DNA of 64,000 nucleotides from Streptomyces sp. 35G-GA-8 (GTDB taxonomy: Bacteria > Actinomycetota > Actinomycetes > Streptomycetales > Streptomycetaceae). The DNA is taken from the NCBI RefSeq assembly GCF_023534745.1, contig NZ_JAMHJQ010000021.1, positions 56,143 to 120,142 on the forward strand, given 5' to 3'. Below, piece by piece: positions 1-8,579 of this stretch (the stretch's first letter is position 1; each line of letters opens with the position of its first letter). Position numbers and translations under genes: made by a program. Below the pieces are notes generated by a model that was not told the DNA's origin, did no database searches, and saw only the letters and a list, made by a program, of their open reading frames with translations.

Positions 1-1255
<1,255 letters not shown>

Positions 1256-1259
<4 letters not shown>

Positions 1260-1945
1260 CGGCCCGGCCGTACGGTCACGTCGTCGATCCGCGCGTCGCG
1301 CGGCAGGTCCAGCGCCGCCAGGATCGTCGACGCCACGGACCCTGGGTCGATCCAGCGGGCGGCGTCGTACTCCTTGCCCTCCTGCTGGTGGACCTTGGCC
1401 TGCATGGGGCTCGCCGTGCGGCCCGGGTAGACGGAGGTCACCCGCAGCCCGTTCGCCCGCTCCTCCTCGCGCAGCGCGTCGGCGAGTGCCTTGAGGCCGT
1501 GCTTGGACGCGGCGTACGCCCCCCACTCGGCGTGCGCGCTGAGCCCGGCGCCCGAGTTGACGAAGATCACCTGGCCGTGCGAGACCCGGAGTTGGGGCAG
1601 CAGGTGCCGGGTCAGCTCGGCGGGGGCGACCAGGTTCACATTCAGCTGGTGGTGCCAGCTCTTGGGGGTCAGGTCCCCGATCGCGCCCAGATCGACGACG
1701 CCCGCGATGTGCAGCAGCGAGTCGAGCCGGTCGGGCAGCGACTGCTGGGCCAGCGCCCAGGAGAGCCGGTCCGGGTTGGCGAGGTCGCCGACGAGGGTGC
1801 GGGCGCCGGGGAAGGCCGAGGCCAGTTCCCCGGCGCGGCCGGCGTCACGGGCGAACAGGATCAGGTCGTCGCCGCGCTCGTGCAGCCGGCGCGCGACGGC
1901 GGCGCCGATGCCGGAGCCCGCACCGGTGATCAGATGGGTAGCCAT
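1256..1945 (-). CDS. Short-chain dehydrogenase/reductase
   Basis: A 229-residue Rossmann-fold oxidoreductase of the classical SDR family. The cofactor loop TGAGSGIG (residues 7-14) binds NAD(P)H, and YAASKHG carries the catalytic Tyr and Lys, preceded by a Ser in FVNSGAG. The substrate is not predictable. It is the first gene of a leftward unit, since its stop overlaps the GTG of the methionine synthase and ligA follows directly. The pairing with a methionine synthase and ligA may be positional only. Confidence 0.88.
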
Positions 1946-1974
1946 GCGGTCATGGTCGCATCACCGCGCCCCGA

Positions 1975-2514
1975 TCACTGAACGCCCGCGGACTCCTCCA
2001 GATAAGCGAGCGCGCTCACCCCGTCCTCGGCGAAGAACACCAGGTCGGTGAGGGGGAGCGGCAGGAAGCCGTCCTCGTCCATCCGCCGGAACTGCTGCTT
2101 GAGTCCATCGTAGAAACCGGCCGTGTTGAGCAGCACCACGGGCTTGGAGTGCAGGCCGTGCTTCTTGAGCTCCAGGATCTCGGTGGCCTCGTCCAGCGTC
2201 CCCGTACCACCGACCATGATCACGACCGCGTCGGACTTGGCGAGCAGCAGGGCCTTGCGCTCGGCGAGGTCCTTGGCGACCACCATCTCGTCGGAGTCCG
2301 GGCGTGCCACGCCGCTGAGGAAGTCCACGGAGACCCCGACCAGCCGCCCGCCCGTCTCCCGCACACCGTCCGCGACCACCTTCATCAGCCCGCTGTCGGA
2401 GCCGCCCCATACGAGGGTGTGGCCGCCCTTGCCGATCAGTTCGGCGAATTCACGGGCGGGGCGGGTGTAGCGCTCGGGGAGATCGGCGGCGGAGAGAAAG
2501 ACACAGATATTCAT
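1975..2514 (-). CDS. LOG-family (TIGR00730-type) Rossmann protein
   Basis: A 179-residue protein of the LOG / so-called lysine decarboxylase family. Characterised members hydrolyse nucleoside 5'-monophosphates (cytokinin riboside monophosphates) to free base and ribose 5-phosphate. The start MNICVFLSAA opens the first beta strand of the fold, which is why ATG 2514 is preferred over an upstream ATG 33 bp earlier. The phosphate loop is VGGTGTLDEA where the family consensus is PGGxGTxxE: the Gly-Gly-Thr and Glu are kept but the Pro is replaced by Val. Function here is inferred only from family. It ends 29 bp from the start of the SDR on the same strand. Confidence 0.82.
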   Translation of the reverse strand: MNICVFLSAADLPERYTRPAREFAELIGKGGHTLVWGGSDSGLMKVVADGVRETGGRLVGVSVDFLSGVARPDSDEMVVAKDLAERKALLLAKSDAVVIMVGGTGTLDEATEILELKKHGLHSKPVVLLNTAGFYDGLKQQFRRMDEDGFLPLPLTDLVFFAEDGVSALAYLEESAGVQ

Positions 2515-2633
2515 GAGGCAACGGTACGGGCGGGAAGAACACGCCATGGCTCGTTGCTGATCCCGTAGAGGGACCGCGCGTCGACGACGCGGTGGAACCG
2601 GCCGTACTTCCGAAGGCGAAGGGGCAGATCGTC

Positions 2634-2963
2634 ATGACCGCAGGACACACCATCACCGTCGAGCAGGGCACCGAGCATGTACGTGTGGTGAGCGACGGAC
2701 AGATCGTCGCGGAGAGCCGCAGGCCGCTGCTCCTGCGCGAGACCGGCTGTCCGGTCCGCTACTACCTCCCGCCCGAGGACGTGCGCACGGATCTGCTGAC
2801 GCGCTCCGACACCACCACCCACTGCCCGTTCAAGGGCGACGCCTCGTACTGGTCGCTGCCGGGCGCGCCGGACGCCGTCTGGGCGTACCCCACGCCCAAG
2901 GCCGAAGTCGCCCAGGTCAAGGACCACTTCTGCTTCTACGACACGGAGGTCGTCGCGGCCTGA
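2634..2963 (+). CDS. DUF427 domain protein
   Basis: A 109-residue soluble protein that consists of one DUF427 domain, a small beta-rich fold of unknown biochemical function. Diagnostic segments include TGCPVRYYLPPEDV, HCPFKGDASYW and the C-terminal VKDHFCFYD. ATG 2634 is preferred because the domain begins there and a GAAGGGG ribosome-binding site lies about 10 nt upstream; an ATG 14 codons earlier is in frame but adds non-conserved residues. It is divergent from the LOG-family gene. Confidence 0.85.
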   Translation: MTAGHTITVEQGTEHVRVVSDGQIVAESRRPLLLRETGCPVRYYLPPEDVRTDLLTRSDTTTHCPFKGDASYWSLPGAPDAVWAYPTPKAEVAQVKDHFCFYDTEVVAA

Positions 2964-3019
2964 GAAAAAACTTCCGCCGCGAGCGATGAGTTGCGCCGGG
3001 CACGCGGGTCTGAGTCGGT

Positions 3020-3805
3020 ATGGACAATGTGTGCACGGTGACATCGGGGGACGGCACCCCGATCGCGTACCGGCGGTCGGGGGACGGGCCGCCGGTGATT
3101 CTGGTGGGGGGCGCGCTCGACACCGCCGAATCCGACGCCCCGCTGGCAAAGCTGCTCGCGCCGCGCTTCGATGTGATCACCTATGACCGGCGCGGGCGCG
3201 GTGCCAGCGGCGAGAGCGGTCCGTACGCGGTGGAGCGGGAGACCGAGGATCTGGCCGCGCTCGTCGAGGTGGCGGGCGGAAGCGCGTCCGTGTACGGCAT
3301 GTCCTCCGGCGCGGCCCTGGTCCTGGAGGCGACGGCGGCGGGCGTGCCGATCACCCAGTTCGCCGTGTACGAGCCTCCGTACGCCACCGATCCGGCCGAG
3401 CTGCCGGGCAACGCGGCCTATCGCGAGCGGCTCGTGGATCTGCTCGCGCGGGGGCGGCGGGGCGAGGCGGTGGAGCTGTTCCTCTCGCTGGTGGGGATGG
3501 TGCCCGAGATGATCGCCCGGGTGCGCCGGTCCCCGATGTGGCCGGAGCTGGCCGCGCTGGCGCACACCCTGGCGTACGACAACGCCGTACTGGGCCAGGG
3601 GCTCATCCCGGCCGACCGGCTGGCGACGATCAGGACCCGCGCGATGGTGGTGGACGGCGGCGCCAGCCCGCTGCCGCTGCGCGACGCCGCCCGCGCGGTG
3701 GCGCAGGCCCTCCCTCGTGGCCGGCACCGCACGCTGACGGGGCAGACACATGAGGTGGCACCGCATGTGCTGGCGCCGGTCCTGGCGGAGTTCTTCGCGG
3801 CGTAG
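3020..3805 (+). CDS. Alpha/beta-fold hydrolase
   Basis: A 261-residue alpha/beta hydrolase without a signal peptide, so probably cytoplasmic. The nucleophile elbow is YGMSSGAA (Ser about residue 97), the oxyanion segment is VGGAL, and the catalytic His is probably in TGQTHEV near residue 242. The acid is likely the Asp in VVDGGAS. The YDRRGRGASG segment after strand 4 is typical of esterase and epoxide-hydrolase-like members. The substrate is unknown. It lies 56 bp downstream of the DUF427 gene on the same strand. Confidence 0.85.
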   Translation: MDNVCTVTSGDGTPIAYRRSGDGPPVILVGGALDTAESDAPLAKLLAPRFDVITYDRRGRGASGESGPYAVERETEDLAALVEVAGGSASVYGMSSGAALVLEATAAGVPITQFAVYEPPYATDPAELPGNAAYRERLVDLLARGRRGEAVELFLSLVGMVPEMIARVRRSPMWPELAALAHTLAYDNAVLGQGLIPADRLATIRTRAMVVDGGASPLPLRDAARAVAQALPRGRHRTLTGQTHEVAPHVLAPVLAEFFAA

Positions 3806-3910
3806 CTCCTCTCGCCGGCGAGGGCGCGTGACTTTGCACCGGTAAGCGCGATTTCTGGCCGATGGGTCACTTCCGTGGCGTACGCGGCACGCGGACTTGA
3901 CGTGGGCATG

Positions 3911-3929
3911 ACCACTCGATAGGAGTGGT
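3911..3929. promoter_or_regulatory. Inverted repeat ACCACTC-n5-GAGTGGT
   Basis: A perfect 7-bp inverted repeat with a 5-nt centre lies in the 292-bp gap between the hydrolase and the amidase, just ahead of the tandem repeat block. It could be an operator or a small hairpin. No regulator gene adjoins it, so its role is open. Confidence 0.35.
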
Positions 3930-3936
3930 GCGTTCA

Positions 3937-4053
3937 ACTCGCGTAGACCCCCACTCGCATACCCCCGCGCACGCGGACCCACGCGCACGGACCCACGCAC
4001 GCGGACCCATGCGCGTAGACCCCGCTCGCGCAGACCCCACTCGCGTTGCCCCC
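3937..4053. repeat. Degenerate tandem repeat, eight 14-16 bp units
   Basis: The 117 bp resolve exactly into eight consecutive units of 16, 14, 14, 14, 14, 15, 15 and 15 bp with the approximate consensus ACNCGCGNNGACCCC. Examples are ACTCGCGTAGACCCCC, ACGCGCACGGACCC and ACGCACGCGGACCC. The array ends 44 bp before the amidase start codon and so probably sits in its promoter or leader. The units are too short, too variable and have no unique spacers, so this is not CRISPR. Replication slippage or a multi-site protein-binding region are both possible. Confidence 0.8.
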
Positions 4054-4097
4054 ACGGATCCGCTCCGGCGGAGACCGCGAATCGGCCAGGAGGAAGC

Positions 4098-5711
4098 ATG
4101 TACCGACGATCGACGCCGGGGAACAGGCCATGGCGGAGGACGCCCTTGAGGAGAACGGCGCTGTCCGCACTCGGTGGCCTGGTCACCACGGTGCTCCTCG
4201 CCACGGCCCAGTCCGCGGGCGCCGCGCCCGCGCCCGTCACCCCGTCCGACCGGGACGGCATGAGCCGGGCCTTCACCCGGGCCGCGGCCGAATTCGATGT
4301 CCCCCGGGACCTGTTGGTGGCCGTCGGCTACGGCGAGACACACCTCGACGGACACCTCGGCGAACCCAGCCAGGCCAACGGCTACGGGGTGATGCATCTG
4401 GTGAGCAATCCGACACACCGCACCCTGGAGAAGGCCGCCGAGCTGACCGGCGAGCGGAGCACCGAGCTGCGCGAGGACACGACGGCCAACATCCGTGGCG
4501 GCGCGGCCGTGTTGCGCGCCTACGCCGACGGGCTGGGGCTGGACACCGCGGAGCGCGGCGATGTGGACGAGTGGTACCCGGCGGTGGCGCGGTACGGCGG
4601 GGCGAGCGACGTCCGCACCGCGCGGCTCTACGCCGACACCGTCTACACGCTCCTCGCGCAGGGCATCGACGCGGACATCGCGGGCGGCGAGAGTGTCACC
4701 GTACGGCCCCGCGCCGTCGAGCCGGAACGCGGCCCGTACGAGGCCGCGGACACGGATCGGCGGCGCGCCGCGCTCTCCCCCGACTACCCCGACGCGGCGT
4801 GGGTGCCGGCCAACTCGGCCAACTACGCCGCCGGCCGGTCCGCGTCGATCAGCAGCGTGGTCATGCATGTCACGCAGGGCTCCTACGCCGGGACCATCAG
4901 CTGGTTCCAGAACCCGTCCTCGAAGGTCAGCTCCCACTACGTGGTCCGCTCCTCGGACGGCGCCATCACCCAGATGGTCCGCGACAGCGACACCGCGTAC
5001 CACGCCCGCTCGGCCAACTCCTCCAGCCTGGGCATAGAGCACGAGGGTTTCGTCAGCGACCCGAGCTGGTTCACCGACTCGATGTACCGGTCGTCGGCCG
5101 CCCTCACCAAGTACCTCTGCGACCGGTACGGCATACCCAAGGACCGGGCGCACATCGTCGGCCACTCGGAGGTGCCGGGCAACGACCACACCGATCCGGG
5201 ACCGAACTGGAACTGGAACTACTTCATGCAGCTGGTGGGAGGCAGCAGCGGCGGCGGGGGCGGCGGGGGCGTCCAGTTGAGCTTCCCCTCGTACGACACA
5301 CTGCGCGGCGGCTCGACCGGCGCCCAGGTGAAGGCCGCTCAGACCCTGCTGAACCAGCAGGGGTACAACGCCGGCACCGTGGACGGCATCTTCGGCAGCG
5401 GGACCACGAACGCGGTCAAGTCCTTCCAGAGCGCGCGCGGGCTGCCCGCGGACGGCGTGGTGGGCGCCCGGACCTGGACGGCGCTGCTCGCGGCCGGGAC
5501 CACCTCCGTGGTGCGGGAAGGAAGCACCGGCGCCGTGGTGGAGCGTCTTCAGCGCGCGTTGACGGCGGCCCTCGGCCGGACCGTCTCCGCCGACGGCCAG
5601 TTCGGGCCGGGTACGACCCAGGCCGTACGTGAGTACCAGAGCGGCCGCGGGCTGTCCGTGGACGGCGTAGCCGGTCCCGCGACATGGTCGGCCCTTCAGG
5701 CGGGCCGGTAG
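4098..5711 (+). CDS. Secreted N-acetylmuramoyl-L-alanine amidase with two peptidoglycan-binding repeats
   Basis: A 537-residue exported cell-wall hydrolase. An N-terminal signal peptide (arginine-rich head, hydrophobic core, AGAA-type cleavage near residue 43) is followed by a region with transglycosylase-like character (LLVAVGYGETHLDG). The amidase_2 domain then spans roughly residues 230-375: zinc ligands are expected in VMHVTQGS and GHSEVPGNDHTDPG. A poly-Gly linker leads to two PG_binding_1 repeats, recognised by VDGIFGSGT and the related ADGQFGPGT. The amidase domain closely matches the shorter amidase at 11493. A strong AGGAGG ribosome-binding site precedes the ATG. It likely cleaves the amide between MurNAc and L-Ala in wall turnover. 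Confidence 0.92.
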   Translation: MYRRSTPGNRPWRRTPLRRTALSALGGLVTTVLLATAQSAGAAPAPVTPSDRDGMSRAFTRAAAEFDVPRDLLVAVGYGETHLDGHLGEPSQANGYGVMHLVSNPTHRTLEKAAELTGERSTELREDTTANIRGGAAVLRAYADGLGLDTAERGDVDEWYPAVARYGGASDVRTARLYADTVYTLLAQGIDADIAGGESVTVRPRAVEPERGPYEAADTDRRRAALSPDYPDAAWVPANSANYAAGRSASISSVVMHVTQGSYAGTISWFQNPSSKVSSHYVVRSSDGAITQMVRDSDTAYHARSANSSSLGIEHEGFVSDPSWFTDSMYRSSAALTKYLCDRYGIPKDRAHIVGHSEVPGNDHTDPGPNWNWNYFMQLVGGSSGGGGGGGVQLSFPSYDTLRGGSTGAQVKAAQTLLNQQGYNAGTVDGIFGSGTTNAVKSFQSARGLPADGVVGARTWTALLAAGTTSVVREGSTGAVVERLQRALTAALGRTVSADGQFGPGTTQAVREYQSGRGLSVDGVAGPATWSALQAGR

Positions 5712-5769
5712 CGGGACAGGGCCCCCCCTTCCGACCGCACCGACCGCCATCGGACTGATCACGCCGAGA

Positions 5770-5805
5770 ACCGCGCGGCCCCGGGAAAGCCCGGGGCCGC
5801 GCGGT
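5770..5805. terminator. Bidirectional hairpin terminator
   Basis: A perfect 16-bp stem (ACCGCGCGGCCCCGGG) with an AAAG tetraloop lies between the convergent amidase and beta-galactosidase genes. The position and perfect pairing fit a shared terminator; there is no U-tract, which is common in Streptomyces. Confidence 0.85.
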
Positions 5806-5808
5806 GCG

Positions 5809-8376
5809 TCAGGCCCGGCGGACGGTGAACTCGGCGCGCCGTACCCGCAGCACCGTCCGTCCGCCCTCCGTCGACACACGGGCGCCGTCGCAGACCGCCC
5901 CGCCCTCCACCGCGACCACCGATTCGCGGCCTTCCGCGCCCCCGCCGCCCTCCCCGCCGAGCGCGCGGAAGGTCGCCCTGTCGTCGGCCACACCGGTGAG
6001 TTCCGCCGTCGCGTACGCGATCCTCAGCCCGCCCGCCACCAGTCCGAGCGGCAGCATCGCCCCCGTACGCCCCGGCAGGTGCAGCTTCTCGCCGCCGAAG
6101 AGGGGTTTGCCGTGTTCGGTGACCGTGAAGTCCTGGTCGTAGCCGGAGGAGACGTTGAAGGCGTGCAGCAGCCGTCCACGCGCGTCGTCCGCCGTCGTCA
6201 GCAGGAAGACACCCGGATCGGTCGCGCTGTGCCCGAGGGCGGGTGCGGCGTCCAGCGCGCGGAAGGCGCGGCCCCAGAAGGTCAGATCGCACTGGTAGTC
6301 CGTGGTGATCACCACGGCCCGCCCCCGGCCCACGGGGATGTCGAAGCCACAGCCCTTGCCCGTGGAGAGCTCGCGCAGCACCGTCGTACCGCGCGCGGGC
6401 GCGCACAACTGGGCGCGGGAGAGGCGCACTTCCGGCAGGGGCGCCGCCCAGCCGTGGGCGGTGACCGAGAGCCAGAACCGGTTCGCGTCGGTCAGTGTGT
6501 CGCCAACCGTGAGCCCCAGCGCCTCCGCGAGCACCGTGCACCGCCGGTCGGCCATGTCCTTGACCGGGAGCCTGCCGGACAGCAGCAGCTTTCCGCCCGC
6601 TTCGAGATAGCGGACCAGCCCGCGCTGGAGCTCCGCCCCCAGATGCTCGCCGGTGGCCAGCGCGAGCACCGGTACGCGCGCCGGGTCGAGGTCGCCCGCC
6701 TGGAGGTTGACGCTCCGGTAGCGGAAACCGCCGAGGAGCATCGCGCGGGCCAGGGAGCCCCGGGGGCCGGCGCCGCGCGTGTTCACCGCTTCGTCCAGCA
6801 CCCGCTGGACCGACGCGAGCTTCGGCGGGTGGTACTCGGTCAGATAGTGATCGGGTACGAAGCCGAGCGCCACCTCGTCATAGGTCGCCCGCATCGGCGC
6901 GAGGACCTCGGCGAGCCCGCCCATGGCACGTACCGTCCGGCGCGTCGACGCGTAGCTGACGCCAGGACGGCCCTCCGGATCGACCGGCGCCGCGAAGCCG
7001 TGCCGCTCCCCCGTGATGCCGATGCGGTCGTTCCCGTCGCCCGTCGGCTTGTCGAGCTTCGGGTTGAATCCGCCCGCGAACAGGTAGTAGTTGATCATTT
7101 TCGCGCCCTGCGCCACACAGAGACGTGTCTTCAGATCGACCCCGGACGGGCTGGTCTGACTGTCCATGTTCTGCCCGTAGTCGGCGTGCCCCGCGTCGAA
7201 CTCCAGCGCCGTGACAGGTTGATCCTTGTCATTGACCGCGTCCATGAAGGCATTGATCAGATACAGATCGGTGACATTGCGCAGGGTCAGATCGCCCAGA
7301 TAGAAGTCCGCGCCCGAGATCGTCCCCTCGATCCCCGCGTAGGTCTCCATCAGCTGGCTGATGCCGATGGGGAAGGGCTCGGCACGGCTGTCGGAGGTGC
7401 CGTGGATGTTGATGACGAACGGGATGCCCGTGACGCCGTCCGCCTCGGCGGCCCGGCGCAGCTCGGTGACGTACCGCGCGAAGCGGCCCCGCATGAACCG
7501 GCCCAGATCGTGCATCAGTGCCGCGCCGTACGCGTCCTCGGGGTGGCGGATCGCCTTGCGCCGTCCGGCCGGGTCCGCATCGGCGAACGGGTAGCGGCCG
7601 GCCAGTTCTTCCCCGTACTCCTCGCGCAGCCAGCCGTCGAAGTCCGCCGTCAGATGGTCCGTGAGATCGGGCGAGTTGCTGACCCACGCCAGCATGCCGA
7701 TCTCGTTGTCGAGCTGTACGGAGACGACGGGGCCGCCCCTGCCGCGCAGCCGTCGCGCGAGCACCGGCATCACGGCCGCGTACCAGCGGCGCGCCTCGTC
7801 GAGGAAGGCGGGCGCGAGGTAGTCGACGGTGGGGGTGGTGGCGGGGGCGTCGTACCAGCCGGTGGAGACGATCTCCGGGTGCTCCTCGCGCACCCGGTCG
7901 GGGACGCCCTCGCCCTTGAGTTCGGCCATCGTGAAGGGGCCGGGGCGGGCGATGAACAGGAAGCCGTTGCGGTGGGCGAGGTCGATGAAGGCGCCGAGGT
8001 CGCGTTCGGGGCGGGTGCGGCCGGTGACATCGATGGTGCCGTCCGGGAGTTCGTGCCACATCCAGGGGATGTACGAGGCGATGGTGTTGAGGCCGGCGGC
8101 CTTCGCCCGGTCGAGCCGTGACTGCCAGTCCGCCCGCTTCAGCCGGAAGTAGTGGATCTCGCCGGCGAGGACGAGCGCGGGCTCGCCGTCGATGAGGATC
8201 TGTTTGTTCCGGTACGAGACGGAGCCGGCCGGGGCCGGGGCCGCGGGCGCTCCTCGCACGGCCTGCGCCGCGTGCGCGGCCGGGTCGGTCCGGGCGGACA
8301 GGCCCGCCGTGGCGAGTGTGCCGAGGGCGGCGCCGCCCAGGACGGTGCGGCGGCGTGGTGCGGGGACATGCGTCAT
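5809..8376 (-). CDS. Tat-exported GH35 beta-galactosidase
   Basis: An 855-residue glycoside hydrolase of family 35. A twin-arginine-type signal (RRRTVLGGAALG) suggests folded export. The catalytic barrel begins with ILIDGEPALVLAGEIHYFR. The acid/base Glu is expected in QLDNEIG and the nucleophile in ALEFDAGH. Further segments such as IPWMWHELP and RPGPFTMAEL are typical of GH35. The long C-terminal part contains beta-sandwich and trimer-type domains. ATG 8376 is chosen because it directly precedes the Tat motif. It is divergent from a GH13 enzyme and both probably answer to the palindrome between them. It is expected to remove terminal galactose from oligosaccharides outside the membrane. Confidence 0.9.
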   Translation of the reverse strand: MTHVPAPRRRTVLGGAALGTLATAGLSARTDPAAHAAQAVRGAPAAPAPAGSVSYRNKQILIDGEPALVLAGEIHYFRLKRADWQSRLDRAKAAGLNTIASYIPWMWHELPDGTIDVTGRTRPERDLGAFIDLAHRNGFLFIARPGPFTMAELKGEGVPDRVREEHPEIVSTGWYDAPATTPTVDYLAPAFLDEARRWYAAVMPVLARRLRGRGGPVVSVQLDNEIGMLAWVSNSPDLTDHLTADFDGWLREEYGEELAGRYPFADADPAGRRKAIRHPEDAYGAALMHDLGRFMRGRFARYVTELRRAAEADGVTGIPFVINIHGTSDSRAEPFPIGISQLMETYAGIEGTISGADFYLGDLTLRNVTDLYLINAFMDAVNDKDQPVTALEFDAGHADYGQNMDSQTSPSGVDLKTRLCVAQGAKMINYYLFAGGFNPKLDKPTGDGNDRIGITGERHGFAAPVDPEGRPGVSYASTRRTVRAMGGLAEVLAPMRATYDEVALGFVPDHYLTEYHPPKLASVQRVLDEAVNTRGAGPRGSLARAMLLGGFRYRSVNLQAGDLDPARVPVLALATGEHLGAELQRGLVRYLEAGGKLLLSGRLPVKDMADRRCTVLAEALGLTVGDTLTDANRFWLSVTAHGWAAPLPEVRLSRAQLCAPARGTTVLRELSTGKGCGFDIPVGRGRAVVITTDYQCDLTFWGRAFRALDAAPALGHSATDPGVFLLTTADDARGRLLHAFNVSSGYDQDFTVTEHGKPLFGGEKLHLPGRTGAMLPLGLVAGGLRIAYATAELTGVADDRATFRALGGEGGGGAEGRESVVAVEGGAVCDGARVSTEGGRTVLRVRRAEFTVRRA

Positions 8377-8441
8377 GGCGTCGTACTTCCTCAGTGGAAG
8401 AGAGCGGGTGGCGGCTCCTGGGGCGGGAGCGTGTGGCAGCA

Positions 8442-8468
8442 TGTATGCGCTGCCTGTATGCGCATACA
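8442..8468. promoter_or_regulatory. Palindromic operator TGTATGCGCATACA plus extra half-site
   Basis: A perfect 14-bp palindrome at 8455-8468 is preceded by a second TGTATGCGC half-site at 8442-8450, 13 bp away. It lies in the 203-bp divergent promoter region between the GH35 and GH13 genes. The spacing and symmetry suggest cooperative binding of a dimeric repressor of LacI or GntR type that controls both sugar-hydrolase genes. No such regulator gene is adjacent. Confidence 0.7.
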
Positions 8469-8579
8469 GAACCCTGGGGGAGGCTCTTCGACACTCACAA
8501 GAGTCCGCCCGGTCACGCTTCTGTAACGGGCATGACAAGCTGAACTCCCGGTCACCGCAGGGAAGGCCGTACCGACACC

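Noticed and set aside
3937-4053. Possible CRISPR array
   Set aside because: Units are 14-16 bp, degenerate and contiguous with no spacers, and no cas gene is present.
3867-5993. Long reverse-strand reading frame opposite the amidase gene
   Set aside because: It is a GC-bias shadow. The peptide is Arg/Gly/Ala-rich with no domain, while the forward frame has a signal peptide, amidase and peptidoglycan-binding motifs.
6079-8121. Long forward frame opposite the GH35 gene
   Set aside because: No recognisable family; codon third-position pattern belongs to the reverse-strand gene with a clear GH35 domain.
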